A stretch of 64,000 nt of DNA, taken from contig NZ_JACBZP010000001.1 in assembly GCF_013409065.1 (NCBI RefSeq), positions 3,916,518-3,980,517 of the forward strand. The letters are read 5' to 3'. The DNA is from Spelaeicoccus albus (lineage in GTDB: Bacteria > Actinomycetota > Actinomycetes > Actinomycetales > Brevibacteriaceae). The position numbers and the translations under genes were made by a program. This document shows positions 24,162 through 31,898 of this stretch, piece by piece. Below the pieces are notes generated by a model. It was not told the DNA's origin. It worked only from the letters and a program-made list of their open reading frames with translations, and ran no database searches. Each line of letters begins with the position of its first letter. Within the stretch, counting starts at the first letter, position 1.

Positions 24162-24601
24162 AGTGCGACGACGGCTTGCGCCTTGCCCAGCACCGTCTTG
24201 CCTCCGGTTGTCGCGGTCAGGTCGATACGGGCCGTGCCGGCGTCGACATCCAACGCGCCGACAGCGGCGGTGACGGCGATGACCGCCGTAGCCTCATCGG
24301 GCGATCCGCTCGCGGCATCGGGCACGGGGACCGGGCGGGTGAACCGGACCTGGTAGTCCCGGACGCGTCCGGGATCCCCGACCCAGTCGACGACGACGCC
24401 CACGACGGCGCCCATCGTGAACATGCCGTGCGCGATGACGCCGTCCAGGCCCACTTCCCGGGCGAACCGCTCGTTCCAGTGGATCGGGTTGAAGTCGCCC
24501 GACGCGCCGGCATAGCGCACCAGGTCGCCGCGCGAGACCGGGTACTCGGCCGATGCGACTTCGTCGCCGACGCTCAGGTCGGTTACTTGCGGGGCGCTCA
24601 T
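24158..24601 (-). CDS. MaoC-family (R)-specific hydratase, HadB-like
   Basis: A 147-residue hot-dog fold protein with the hydratase-2 catalytic motif: D and H within GDFNPIHWNERFAREVGLDG. Such proteins dehydrate 3-hydroxyacyl thioesters. The mycobacterial HadB partner of fatty acid synthase II has this size and pairs with an N-terminal-type subunit, exactly as here. The start ATG at 24601 overlaps the stop of the upstream hadA-like gene, and its own stop overlaps the murB start. This organism's actual acyl substrate is unknown. Confidence 0.85.
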   Translation of the reverse strand: MSAPQVTDLSVGDEVASAEYPVSRGDLVRYAGASGDFNPIHWNERFAREVGLDGVIAHGMFTMGAVVGVVVDWVGDPGRVRDYQVRFTRPVPVPDAASGSPDEATAVIAVTAAVGALDVDAGTARIDLTATTGGKTVLGKAQAVVAL

Positions 24602-25041
24602 GAGTCGTCTCCTCGGATCACGATGGACGAGATGGCAGTGACGACGCGCTCGCCGTCCTCCGCCTCGATCTCGGAACGGGTGGTGACCATGGCGTTCGGG
24701 CCGACCGTACGCACCGAGTCGACGAAGAGCTCGGCGACGAGCCGGTCGCCGGCGACGATCGGACGGTGGTGGGTGAAGCGCTGCGAGCCGTGCACGACGC
24801 GGGAGAAGTCGATGCCGGCGTCCGGGTCGGCGATCAGCCGCGCGTCCGAGCGTTGCGCCGGGATGACGGCGAAGGTGGGCGGGGCGATGACGTCGGAGTA
24901 GCCGAGCGCCTGAGCGGCGTCCGGATCCGTGTACGCCGCGTGGTCGGCGTGGGTGGCGGCGGCAAATGCGCGGATCTGCTCGCGTCCAACTTCGTAGACG
25001 TCGCCGGCAGGATACTGCCGGCCTTCGATATCGGAATTCAT
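24598..25041 (-). CDS. MaoC N-terminal-type dehydratase subunit, HadA-like
   Basis: A 147-residue hot-dog fold protein of the FAS1-like dehydratase/HadA type. It contains HADHAAYTDPDAAQALGYSDVIAPPTFAVI and FTHHRPIVAGDRL, which are typical of the non-catalytic partner subunit. It begins with ATG at 25041 with GGAGGT 5 bases upstream, the strongest ribosome-binding site of the three-gene unit. It would form a heterodimer with the next gene product (known for mycobacterial HadAB, inferred here). Confidence 0.85.
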   Translation of the reverse strand: MNSDIEGRQYPAGDVYEVGREQIRAFAAATHADHAAYTDPDAAQALGYSDVIAPPTFAVIPAQRSDARLIADPDAGIDFSRVVHGSQRFTHHRPIVAGDRLVAELFVDSVRTVGPNAMVTTRSEIEAEDGERVVTAISSIVIRGDDS

Positions 25042-25091
25042 CCAACCTCCATGTCGATCCGGCGCGGCTAGAGACCCGTTGGAGGTGTCTG

Positions 25092-25165
25092 TAGCGGGGG
25101 CGGGGCACGATCCCGCGACCTCACGATTATGAGTCGTGCGCTCTAACCAACTGAGCTACCCCGCC
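25092..25165 (-). tRNA. trnM: tRNA-Met (CAT anticodon, elongator)
   Basis: A 74-base cloverleaf on the minus strand with 5' GGCGGGG and anticodon loop CTCATAA. The T-stem GCGGG / CCCGC encloses the loop ATCGTGC, where nearly all tRNAs have TTCGANN; thus positions 54 and 58 read A and T instead of T and A. The 3' CCA is not encoded. A tRNA-Ile with modified CAU cannot be excluded from the anticodon alone. Confidence 0.9.
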
Positions 25166-25202
25166 GCGTTCATCAGGCTGACACAGTCATTCTGACGTAC
25201 CG

Positions 25203-25275
25203 AGCCCCGAAAGGGAATCGAACCCTTGACCTTCTCCTTACCATGGAGACGCTCTGCCGACTGAGCTATCGGGGC
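25203..25275 (-). tRNA. trnT: tRNA-Thr (GGT anticodon)
   Basis: A 73-base cloverleaf on the minus strand: acceptor GCCCCGA / TCGGGGC, anticodon GGT in ATGGTAA, T-loop TTCGATT, discriminator T. It lies 37 bases upstream of tRNA-Met, so the two are probably co-transcribed. CCA is not encoded. Confidence 0.96.
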
Positions 25276-25336
25276 AACGCCATAAAACTTTACAGGCAAT
25301 GTCGCGCATTAGAAAATCGGCGCCTCCACACGCTCC

Positions 25337-25461
25337 CGAGTGGCGGCCAATGGCTCCCCCTTTTCGCCGAGTGGTGGCGAATGGTCGTGATTTTTTAAAA
25401 ATCACGACCATTCGCCACCACTCGATGACGGCACACGACCATTCGCCACCACTCGATGACG
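25337..25461. repeat. Palindromic repeat cluster between GDPD and tRNA-Thr
   Basis: A perfect inverted repeat with two 28-base arms (25368-25395 and 25397-25424) around one central base. A third copy of the 28-base unit CACGACCATTCGCCACCACT... (25434-25461) repeats the right arm (25403-25430) at a pitch of 31 bases. A degenerate fourth unit in left-arm orientation lies near 25337-25355. The cluster ends exactly at the stop codon of the GDPD gene. The AT centre (T6A5) would let the palindrome also act as a two-way terminator. Confidence 0.85.
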
Positions 25462-26319
25462 TCAATTCGGCAGATTCGCCGGCAGCCGGTACGGCACCGA
25501 GCGCGGCGGGGCCGGATGACCGGCTTCGCCGAGGACGGCGTCCAGGTAGCCCTGCAGGCGGGCCGGATGGTCGGTGATGATCGAGCTCACGCCGAAGTCG
25601 AGCAGCCGGCGCCACTGATCTTGTTCGTCCACGAACCACACGAAACTTCCGACGCCGGTATCCACGATGGCGCGCATTTCGTCCGGTCGGTGCAGCAGGC
25701 CCTGCACGCTGGGGTTGTACGCTGCAACTTCGAGTTCCGGCAAGAGTTCGAGGTCGCTTTGCCGCGGCGCACTGCGCAACAGTCCGCGCGGCAGATCGGG
25801 CGCAACGCTCAACAGATTGCGCACCGTTCTGACGTTGAAGCTTTGCACAAGCACGCGATCGTCCAGTCCGGCGCTCCGGATCCGCTCGCACACGGCCTTC
25901 ACCCCGTCGGGCTCCCACAGGCCCTTGAATTCGAAAAGCATCCGGCCGCCGTGCTCGGCAAATCCGGCAAGCATCGACTCCAGCGTCGGGATCCGGGCGC
26001 CGGCAAATCCCGGCCCGAGCCACGAGCCGGCATCGATATCGGCCAGCTCGGACAGCGTTTGTTGCTCGACGGTTCCGGTGCCGTCGGTTGTGCGCTCGAG
26101 CGTGTCGTCGTGGATGATGATCGGCACGCCGTCCGAGGTGCGGGTGACGTCGAACTCGATGAAATCGACGCCGACGGCGCGGGCCGCGTCAACGGCGGCC
26201 AGCGTGTTCTCGGGGACGGCGCCGGAGTATCCGCGATGGGCACTGACCCACGGCCGTCCGGTCTCGTGTGGATCGGGAAGGCCGATCCGCTGCTGGAATT
26301 TCTGCCATTCGGATTCCAT
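25462..26319 (-). CDS. Glycerophosphodiester phosphodiesterase family protein
   Basis: A 285-residue TIM-barrel enzyme that hydrolyses glycerophosphodiesters to an alcohol and glycerol-3-phosphate. Motifs: SAHRGYSGAVPENTLAA (catalytic His and Arg), FIEFDVTRTSDGVPIIIHDDTLERTT (metal-binding Glu/Asp and second His), EFKG, and SSIITDHPA. There is no signal peptide, so it is likely cytoplasmic. A TAGGCT box lies 6 bases before the ATG, so the transcript may be leaderless. The stop codon abuts the palindromic repeat cluster. Confidence 0.92.
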   Translation of the reverse strand: MESEWQKFQQRIGLPDPHETGRPWVSAHRGYSGAVPENTLAAVDAARAVGVDFIEFDVTRTSDGVPIIIHDDTLERTTDGTGTVEQQTLSELADIDAGSWLGPGFAGARIPTLESMLAGFAEHGGRMLFEFKGLWEPDGVKAVCERIRSAGLDDRVLVQSFNVRTVRNLLSVAPDLPRGLLRSAPRQSDLELLPELEVAAYNPSVQGLLHRPDEMRAIVDTGVGSFVWFVDEQDQWRRLLDFGVSSIITDHPARLQGYLDAVLGEAGHPAPPRSVPYRLPANLPN

Positions 26320-26431
26320 CCCGTCAGCCTAGCCGAGCCCGGCGGCGAATAGGATGTCCGCTAGGCGACGCCGCGGCACGGGCCCGGCGCGCGCCCGACA
26401 GCGGGCGTTTGAACAGGATTGAGATGACGAC

Positions 26432-27613
26432 GTGGCGTTGCAGTGGCCCGGCCGGCAGCTTGCCCGGTGGCTTGCCTGGTGGCTGCTCGGCGTCCTGGTC
26501 GTGGTCACGGGCGTGTTGCCGCCGGACGATTTTGCGGCGCTCGCCTGGCGAGTTGGGCCGATCCTGGGGTTCGTCGCGTCCATCACCGTGGTCGTCGAGC
26601 TTGCCACCTCGGCCGGACTCTTCGACGTCGTGGGAGACCGGATTGCAGCGTGGGGCAGGCATACCGGATGGTTGATCTGGCTGCTGGTCGTCGGCGCGGC
26701 CACCGTCAGCACGGCGTTCCTCTCCCTCGACACGACGGCAGTCGTGCTCACTCCGATCGTCGTTCTGCTGGCCCGCAAGGCGTCGATGTCTCCCCTGCCG
26801 TTTGCACTGACAACCGTGTGGCTGGCCAATACGGCGTCCGTGCTGTTGCCGGTATCGAATGTGACGAACCTGCTGGCGTGGCATCGCTGGCCCGTGCACC
26901 CGATCGGGTTCGCCGGAGCCATGTGGGCGCCGTTCGTCGTCGGTGTGGCACTTCCTGCCGCGCTGGTCTGGCTGCTCTACCGCCGCCGGCTGGCACACCG
27001 GTACTCGCCTCCGCCGCGCCATGTGGCTGCCGACAAGCCGTTGTTGGTGACAAGCGGCACTGTTGTGGCCGCCCTGTTGCCCGCGCTGGTGTCCGGGGTT
27101 CCCGTCTGGATCCCGTCCACGGCGGCCGCCGTTTTGCTGACGGCCGCGTTCGCCGTGCGCCGTCCGGGGACATTGCGGCCCGCGCTGATTCCGTGGCGTG
27201 CCGTGTCGATTGCGGCAGTGTTGTTCATCGTGGTGCAGGCCGCGGCGGCGCACGGTCTCACCACGGCAGTCCTGACACTGGCAGGAACCGGCAACGGCTA
27301 TCCGGAGCTGCTGCGGCTGGCGGGCGTCGCAGCGTTGGCGGCAAACGTCGTCAACAACTTGCCGGCATACCTGGCACTTGAGCCGGCTGCCGGCACGCCG
27401 ATCCGCCTCGGGGCGCTCTTGATCGGAGTCAACCTGGGTGCCATCGTGACGCCGTGGGCGTCACTGGCCGTGCTGTTGTGGCATGAGAGGGTCGCCTCCC
27501 TTGGAGTACGGATGTCGTGGCGCCGGTATTCACTCGTGGGGCTCGGGTTGACCGTGGTGCTCGTGCCGGCCGCCGTGGGCGCGCTGTGGCTGGCGCACGG
27601 GCTGCCCGGTTAG
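26432..27613 (+). CDS. ArsB/SLC13-like membrane permease
   Basis: A 393-residue integral membrane protein with about 11 predicted helices. The repeated loops STAFLSLDTTAVVLTP and NVVNNLPAYLALEP match the paired hairpin motifs of ArsB and divalent-anion transporters of the ion transporter superfamily. It lacks an adjacent arsR or arsC, so arsenite export is not supported by context; the substrate is open. The start is GTG at 26432. It is monocistronic and convergent with the S53 peptidase gene. Confidence 0.75.
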   Translation: MALQWPGRQLARWLAWWLLGVLVVVTGVLPPDDFAALAWRVGPILGFVASITVVVELATSAGLFDVVGDRIAAWGRHTGWLIWLLVVGAATVSTAFLSLDTTAVVLTPIVVLLARKASMSPLPFALTTVWLANTASVLLPVSNVTNLLAWHRWPVHPIGFAGAMWAPFVVGVALPAALVWLLYRRRLAHRYSPPPRHVAADKPLLVTSGTVVAALLPALVSGVPVWIPSTAAAVLLTAAFAVRRPGTLRPALIPWRAVSIAAVLFIVVQAAAAHGLTTAVLTLAGTGNGYPELLRLAGVAALAANVVNNLPAYLALEPAAGTPIRLGALLIGVNLGAIVTPWASLAVLLWHERVASLGVRMSWRRYSLVGLGLTVVLVPAAVGALWLAHGLPG

Positions 27614-27649
27614 CACGGCACGGCGCGGCCGCCGGTCGCCCCCGTGCTA
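27611..27649. terminator. Shared inverted repeat holding both stop codons
   Basis: TAGCACGG (27611-27618) and CCGTGCTA (27642-27649) form an 8-bp stem over a GC-rich loop. The stop codon of each convergent gene (TAG on both strands) is the outer end of the stem. It is likely a two-way terminator or RNA end-protecting hairpin. Confidence 0.45.
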
Positions 27650-29302
27650 TTTCCCTCCCAACGTGAACTTGTCCGGCACGCCGAGCCCCGTGCACGCGTC
27701 CCATCCCGGACCGGACTCGTAGGCGCCGTTCGAGCCGGACGTGATATCGCGAAATCCATCCGTGGTGTGCCCCGGTGTCACGCCCTTGTAGATGACCGGG
27801 TGGATCAGGCCCGGTCGTTTGCCGGGCGAGCCCGCGGCACTGCCGTCCGAGCCCGCGGCGTTCGCGGCAATGCGCGTGAGCAGCCCGGCCCACAGCGGGG
27901 CCACGGCGCTGGTTCCGCCGTAGACCGCCGATTTTCCGTCCACGTACACCTGGTATCCGGTATTCGGGTCGGCCGTCGCCGCCACGTCGGGCACTCCCCT
28001 GCCGCCTTTCCCGGTCGACGCCTCCGCCGAGGTGGCCGTCGATGCGCCTTTCCTGGGCGGAACTCCGGCATCGGCCTGCCACTTGGGCTGGTCGAAGACG
28101 TCGCTGACGCCCCCGCCGGTGGCGCCGCCGCCTTGCACGTTCCACACCGTTTCGCTCGTCACGGTGCCGGTGTCCGCGTCAGCGTGCAACGTCGTGCCGC
28201 CGCATGCCAATGCGTGCGGACTGGACGCCGGGAAGTCGACGTGCGGCCCTGCCGCACCCGTATCGGCCGAACCGGTATCGGCGGCATCGCTGCTGCCGTG
28301 ATCCCCGGCCGCGGCCGTGACGCACACGCCAAGTGCTGCCGCATCGGCGAACGCGTCGTCGAGAGCGCCCCGGGCCTGCGCCGTCCATGCGTCCTCGCTC
28401 TGACCCCAGCTGATACTGATTGCGGCAGGGGTGGGATCGGCGTGCACGGCCTTGGAGACGGCGTCGATGAATCCGTCATCCGTGTTGGGACCGAAGTACA
28501 CGACGATATCGGCTTTTGGCGCAATGGCCCCGGCTATTTCGATGTCGAGGAGCACTTCGCCATCCGCGCCCTTCGGGTCCTTGCCGGGATTGTTCTTGGC
28601 GCCGTCAACGCCGACGGCCGTGACCTTCGGCTTGTCGATGCCGAGGTGCGAGAAGTAGTGCGTCAAGTCGTCATCGCCAAAGCCGCCGCCCAGTTCGATG
28701 ATGCCGATCGATTGGCCTGCACCGTCGCCGTCCGGCATTGAATAGATCTTCGCCAGGTCAAGCGGGGTGTAGCTGGCGTCCGGTTTCGCGGACGCCCACG
28801 AGTGAGCACGCGATTGCGGCCGGTCGTCCAGGCCGAACACGCCCGTGACGACGTCCCGCAGACCGGACGGAACACTCAACGTCCCTTCCCGGTGCCGGTG
28901 TGTCATGGGGCGTCCGGTCGCCGGGTCCGCCGATTCGGCGCGGTTCAACCGGACACCGAACGTGGTGGCGAGCGCCCCGGCCGGTCCTTCGACGCGCATG
29001 GTGCGCGCACCGGGGTCGACCGCGGTCACCGCCAGCCCGGCGGACGTCAAGGCGGCGGTCACCGCGCCGATATCGGCGTCCGACGCGCCATAGCTCTCCG
29101 CCAGTTCGGCGGGCGTCAGCGCGCCGGCCGCCATGACGTCGTCGGGCAGTTCGGCCTTGCGGCGAAGCAGCACCGTCAGACCGATTCGTTCCGATTTGTC
29201 GACCTCCCCCAAGATTCGGACGTCCGGAGCGGCTTGCCGGTGGCTGGCCGAGAGTTCGAACGGCTGGGTGGACGACTGGTTGCGGGGCTGGTCCGTGGTC
29301 AT
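27647..29302 (-). CDS. S53 family serine-carboxyl peptidase (sedolisin/kumamolisin type)
   Basis: A 551-residue acid peptidase with an N-terminal pro-kumamolisin domain (about 1-165) and the catalytic subtilisin-like domain. Catalytic residues: Glu249 and Asp253 in GEVLLDIE, oxyanion Asp334 in AAGDHGSSD, and Ser465 in YGGTSAVAP. The C-terminal calcium site is at DITSGSNGAYESGPGWDACTGLG. No N-terminal signal peptide is visible, so how it reaches an acidic exterior is unclear. A CACAAT box 6 bases before the ATG suggests a leaderless mRNA. Confidence 0.93.
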   Translation of the reverse strand: MTTDQPRNQSSTQPFELSASHRQAAPDVRILGEVDKSERIGLTVLLRRKAELPDDVMAAGALTPAELAESYGASDADIGAVTAALTSAGLAVTAVDPGARTMRVEGPAGALATTFGVRLNRAESADPATGRPMTHRHREGTLSVPSGLRDVVTGVFGLDDRPQSRAHSWASAKPDASYTPLDLAKIYSMPDGDGAGQSIGIIELGGGFGDDDLTHYFSHLGIDKPKVTAVGVDGAKNNPGKDPKGADGEVLLDIEIAGAIAPKADIVVYFGPNTDDGFIDAVSKAVHADPTPAAISISWGQSEDAWTAQARGALDDAFADAAALGVCVTAAAGDHGSSDAADTGSADTGAAGPHVDFPASSPHALACGGTTLHADADTGTVTSETVWNVQGGGATGGGVSDVFDQPKWQADAGVPPRKGASTATSAEASTGKGGRGVPDVAATADPNTGYQVYVDGKSAVYGGTSAVAPLWAGLLTRIAANAAGSDGSAAGSPGKRPGLIHPVIYKGVTPGHTTDGFRDITSGSNGAYESGPGWDACTGLGVPDKFTLGGK

Positions 29303-29348
29303 ACGGCCATTGTGCGCTTCATCACCGACAACGTCGATGGGCTCGTGC

Positions 29349-30110
29349 TCAGCGCCGGTGAATCTCGATCAGTTCGCCGTCGGGATCGGTGACGGTGACG
29401 TGCGGAGCCTGCGCCTCGGGCTCTTCGGTCACCGCGTATCCCTCGGCACGCATCCGGTGCACGAAATCGGCAAGCGGCTCGGAGGTTTTGAAGCTCAGTC
29501 CGCAGCGGTATTCCGTGCCCGTCTCGCTTGCGTGCAGCCCTATCACCCCCGACTCGGCGCCGGCGCGGAGTTCACGCCACCCGGACGCCGTGGCGGCGAC
29601 GGAGAATCCCAGGCGGTCGAAGAACGCCTGCCACCCGTCAAGGTCCGGGGTGAAGACGACGGCCACCACGTCGACGGCCGGTCCGTCGGCCGTGCCGCCG
29701 TCGGACCGGCCGCCCGGCCGATCGTTGGACGAGTGCTTGCTGAAGCCGTAGAAGTCATCGGGCGGCTCGCGGACGCCGATCTCGTGCCCGGGTCCGAGGA
29801 CCGCCGCCCGCCGGCCAAATGCCTCGTCCCACCAACGCGCGTGAAGCCCGCCGCGAATAAGATCCTCTGCTGCCGCGCGAGCGTCGGGCGTTTCGAGGCC
29901 GAATGACGTGGTCACGCTCTCAGCCGTCTCGGCAGAGGCAAGCGGGTGGACGGCGACAATGCCGCCGGCGCCGCCCAGCACCGCGAAGTCGTCCTTCGTG
30001 ACCACCGGACGGAGCCCGACGGCTTCCAGGAAGCGCCGCATCTCGGCGGGCCCGTCGGTGAACCGATACGGGCTCACCCGATAGTCGGACGCCGCAGCGC
30101 GTTCGGTCAT
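29349..30110 (-). CDS. VOC (glyoxalase/bleomycin resistance) superfamily protein with two domains
   Basis: A 253-residue protein made of two VOC repeats. The first is about residues 10-120 and is degenerate; the second is about 145-253 and ends with VTVTDPDGELIEIHRR, a typical VOC C-terminus with Glu and His metal-ligand candidates. The reaction cannot be told from sequence. The start ATG at 30110 has AAGGA 8 bases upstream, and a good promoter lies at 30160-30188. Confidence 0.8.
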   Translation of the reverse strand: MTERAAASDYRVSPYRFTDGPAEMRRFLEAVGLRPVVTKDDFAVLGGAGGIVAVHPLASAETAESVTTSFGLETPDARAAAEDLIRGGLHARWWDEAFGRRAAVLGPGHEIGVREPPDDFYGFSKHSSNDRPGGRSDGGTADGPAVDVVAVVFTPDLDGWQAFFDRLGFSVAATASGWRELRAGAESGVIGLHASETGTEYRCGLSFKTSEPLADFVHRMRAEGYAVTEEPEAQAPHVTVTDPDGELIEIHRR

Positions 30111-30159
30111 CGCTCATTCCTTTCCAGGGACACCGGGTCTTGACACCTGTTGCTCCACG

Positions 30160-30188
30160 AGCGTAGTCGTGTATTAGTTTGCTAGCAA
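30160..30188 (-). promoter_or_regulatory. Promoter of the VOC gene
   Basis: On the minus strand -35 TTGCTA (30183-30188) and -10 TACGCT (30160-30165) are exactly 17 bases apart. The -35 sits inside a TTGCTAGCAA palindrome, which could be an operator half. Confidence 0.55.
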
Positions 30189-30200
30189 CAGTCTTGCGTG

Positions 30201-31472
30201 TCACGGCTGCGGGTTGCGCGAATCGTAGCGACGGAAAGCCGGCTGCAGCTTTGCCAGGATCAGCACGGCCAGCACGCAGGCAAGTCCGCCGGCGAGCGCT
30301 TCCAGCCCTTCGCCGAGCAGCGATCCGCCGGCTCCGGCCACGACGTCCCCCATGCGCGGGCCGCCGGCGACCACCACGATGAAGATTCCCTGCAGCCGGC
30401 CGCGCATCGCGTCCGGCGTGGCTGCCTGCAGGATGGTATTGCGGAACACCATGCTGATCGAATCGACCCCGCCCGACACCAGCAGGCACGCGGCCGCCAG
30501 CCAGAGGAACAAATCCGACGGGTTCGGGCCGGTGCGGTGCGCGATCACGATGACGACGCCGAAGCCCGCTATCGCAAGCCCCCACAGGCCGACACAGTTG
30601 ATGACGACCATGCCTTGGCGGCGCACCCTGCCGAGCGGTCCGGAGAACAGCGCGGCTCCCATCGATCCAAGTGCCGTCGACGCCAGCAGGAAACCGACGG
30701 TCGTGCCGTTGCCACCCAGCACCGCCTCCCCCACGGCCGGCAACAAGGCACGCGGCTGGGCAAAGATCATGGCACACATGTCCGACAAGAAAGTCATTCG
30801 GATATTGGGCCGAGTCGATAGGAATGTGAATCCCTGTACGACGGATCGCAGTCCGGCTTTGTGGACTTCGCCTTCGGGTGGGATCGGCGGCAGTTTCACC
30901 AACGCCCACAGCGCGAACGAGAACGTGAGGACGTCGATCGTATAGGTGGCGCCGTAGCCGACCGAGGCGACGAGGACACCGGCCAGCATGGGTCCAACCG
31001 TCATGGACACGCTGAAGATGATCGACCCGAGCGCGTTCGCGGCCGGGAGCATCTCCTTGCGCACCAATCGCGGGATGATGGCACTGCGGGCGGGCTGATT
31101 CAACCCGGCCGCAGCGTTCTGCACCGCCACGAGGCAGTAGAGCACCCACACATTGCCAAGCCCGAACCATGCCTGGGCGGCAATGCCGATCGTGACCGCC
31201 CAGAGCACGAGCGAGGCGTAAATGGCGACCTTGCGACGGTCGTGCGCATCGACGACCGAACCGCCGTACAGCCCCGAGGCCACGAGTGGGACCAGCGCGA
31301 ACACCCCGAGCAGGCCGACCGCGAACGTGGATTTGGTGATGGCGTAGATTTCCAGGCTGACCGCAACGGTCGTCAACTGAGTGCCGATCGACGACAACGC
31401 CAGTCCGGTCCACAGCCGCCGGTAGTCGGGGTTTTCCCGCAGCGGCGTCAGATCGGCAAGGAGTCGGGGCAC
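30201..31472 (-). CDS. MFS transporter (EntS/multidrug exporter type)
   Basis: A 423-residue major facilitator with about 12 membrane helices. The N-terminus LRENPDYRRLWTGLALSSIGTQL and the loop GGSVVDAHDRRKV between helices 2 and 3 resemble the EntS-like exporter group. The substrate is unknown. The start GTG at 31472 is preferred because a TACACT box lies 6 bases upstream (leaderless) and a longer reading would start inside the intergenic palindrome. It is monocistronic; the VOC gene is downstream on the same strand. Confidence 0.85.
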   Translation of the reverse strand: MPRLLADLTPLRENPDYRRLWTGLALSSIGTQLTTVAVSLEIYAITKSTFAVGLLGVFALVPLVASGLYGGSVVDAHDRRKVAIYASLVLWAVTIGIAAQAWFGLGNVWVLYCLVAVQNAAAGLNQPARSAIIPRLVRKEMLPAANALGSIIFSVSMTVGPMLAGVLVASVGYGATYTIDVLTFSFALWALVKLPPIPPEGEVHKAGLRSVVQGFTFLSTRPNIRMTFLSDMCAMIFAQPRALLPAVGEAVLGGNGTTVGFLLASTALGSMGAALFSGPLGRVRRQGMVVINCVGLWGLAIAGFGVVIVIAHRTGPNPSDLFLWLAAACLLVSGGVDSISMVFRNTILQAATPDAMRGRLQGIFIVVVAGGPRMGDVVAGAGGSLLGEGLEALAGGLACVLAVLILAKLQPAFRRYDSRNPQP

Positions 31473-31484
31473 CGACTTAGTGTA

Positions 31485-31585
31485 CGGCCCACGTTCCCGC
31501 GGCTTGTTCCGCGTGGGCGTCCGTTCGCCGGAGCGGTAGAAGGACGCGCCCACGCGGAACGGTTGGAGCGAGGGAACGGGCCCGC
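31485..31585. repeat. Long imperfect palindrome upstream of the MFS gene
   Basis: GTTCCGCGTGGGCG (from 31506) has its complement CGCCCACGCGGAAC (ending 31560), and outer arms CGTTCCC and GGGAACG continue the symmetry over about 100 bases. It differs in sequence from the other two palindromes of the window. It lies between the MFS start and the tRNA-Tyr terminator. Confidence 0.6.
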
Positions 31586-31598
31586 CACGCGGATACAG

Positions 31599-31636
31599 AA
31601 GAGCCCCCGCCGGAACTCAATCCGGCGAGGGCTTCC
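31599..31636 (-). terminator. Terminator of tRNA-Tyr
   Basis: On the minus strand AGCCCTCGCCGGA pairs with TCCGGCGGGGGCT (a few mismatches) and is followed by CTTCT. It lies directly downstream of tRNA-Tyr. The T-run is weak. Confidence 0.6.
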
Positions 31637-31642
31637 TCTCCC

Positions 31643-31727
31643 TGGTGGCAGGTGAAGGATTCGAACCTTCGAAGCGTAACGCGGCTGATTTACAGTCAGC
31701 TCCCTTTGGCCGCTCGGGCAACCTGCC
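31643..31727 (-). tRNA. trnY: tRNA-Tyr (GTA anticodon)
   Basis: An 85-base class II tRNA on the minus strand: acceptor GGCAGGT / ACCTGCC, anticodon GTA in CTGTAAA, long variable arm, T-loop TTCGAAT. Unlike the other three tRNAs here, its 3' ACCA is encoded. Confidence 0.97.
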
Positions 31728-31898
31728 GTGGGGGTGCTTCATGCACCTAGAAGAGAATACTAGCCCAGGGCGCCGACTAGGAAATCGGGTCCGCCGGGCC
31801 TTCCGGGGCGCGTCGCCCGGCACTTCGTCGCGGCACCGCCGTCTTGGTTAAGCTGGCCGAAGGAGTCCGCCCACCCCGACCAGTAGGGAGCATCATCC

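Noticed and set aside
25092-25165. tRNA-Ile (CAU, lysidine-modified) reading of the tRNA-Met gene
   Set aside because: The body sequence and position next to tRNA-Thr fit an actinobacterial elongator tRNA-Met; the anticodon alone cannot exclude it, so it is only mentioned.
25337-25461. CRISPR array at the repeated 28-base units
   Set aside because: The units alternate in orientation and form a perfect palindrome, there are only three to four, spacing between direct copies is 3 bases, and no cas genes are near.
26432-27613. Calling the permease ArsB and the region an arsenic resistance locus
   Set aside because: The NNLPA-type motif fits the superfamily, but there is no arsR, arsC or arsA nearby and closely related anion transporters share the motif.
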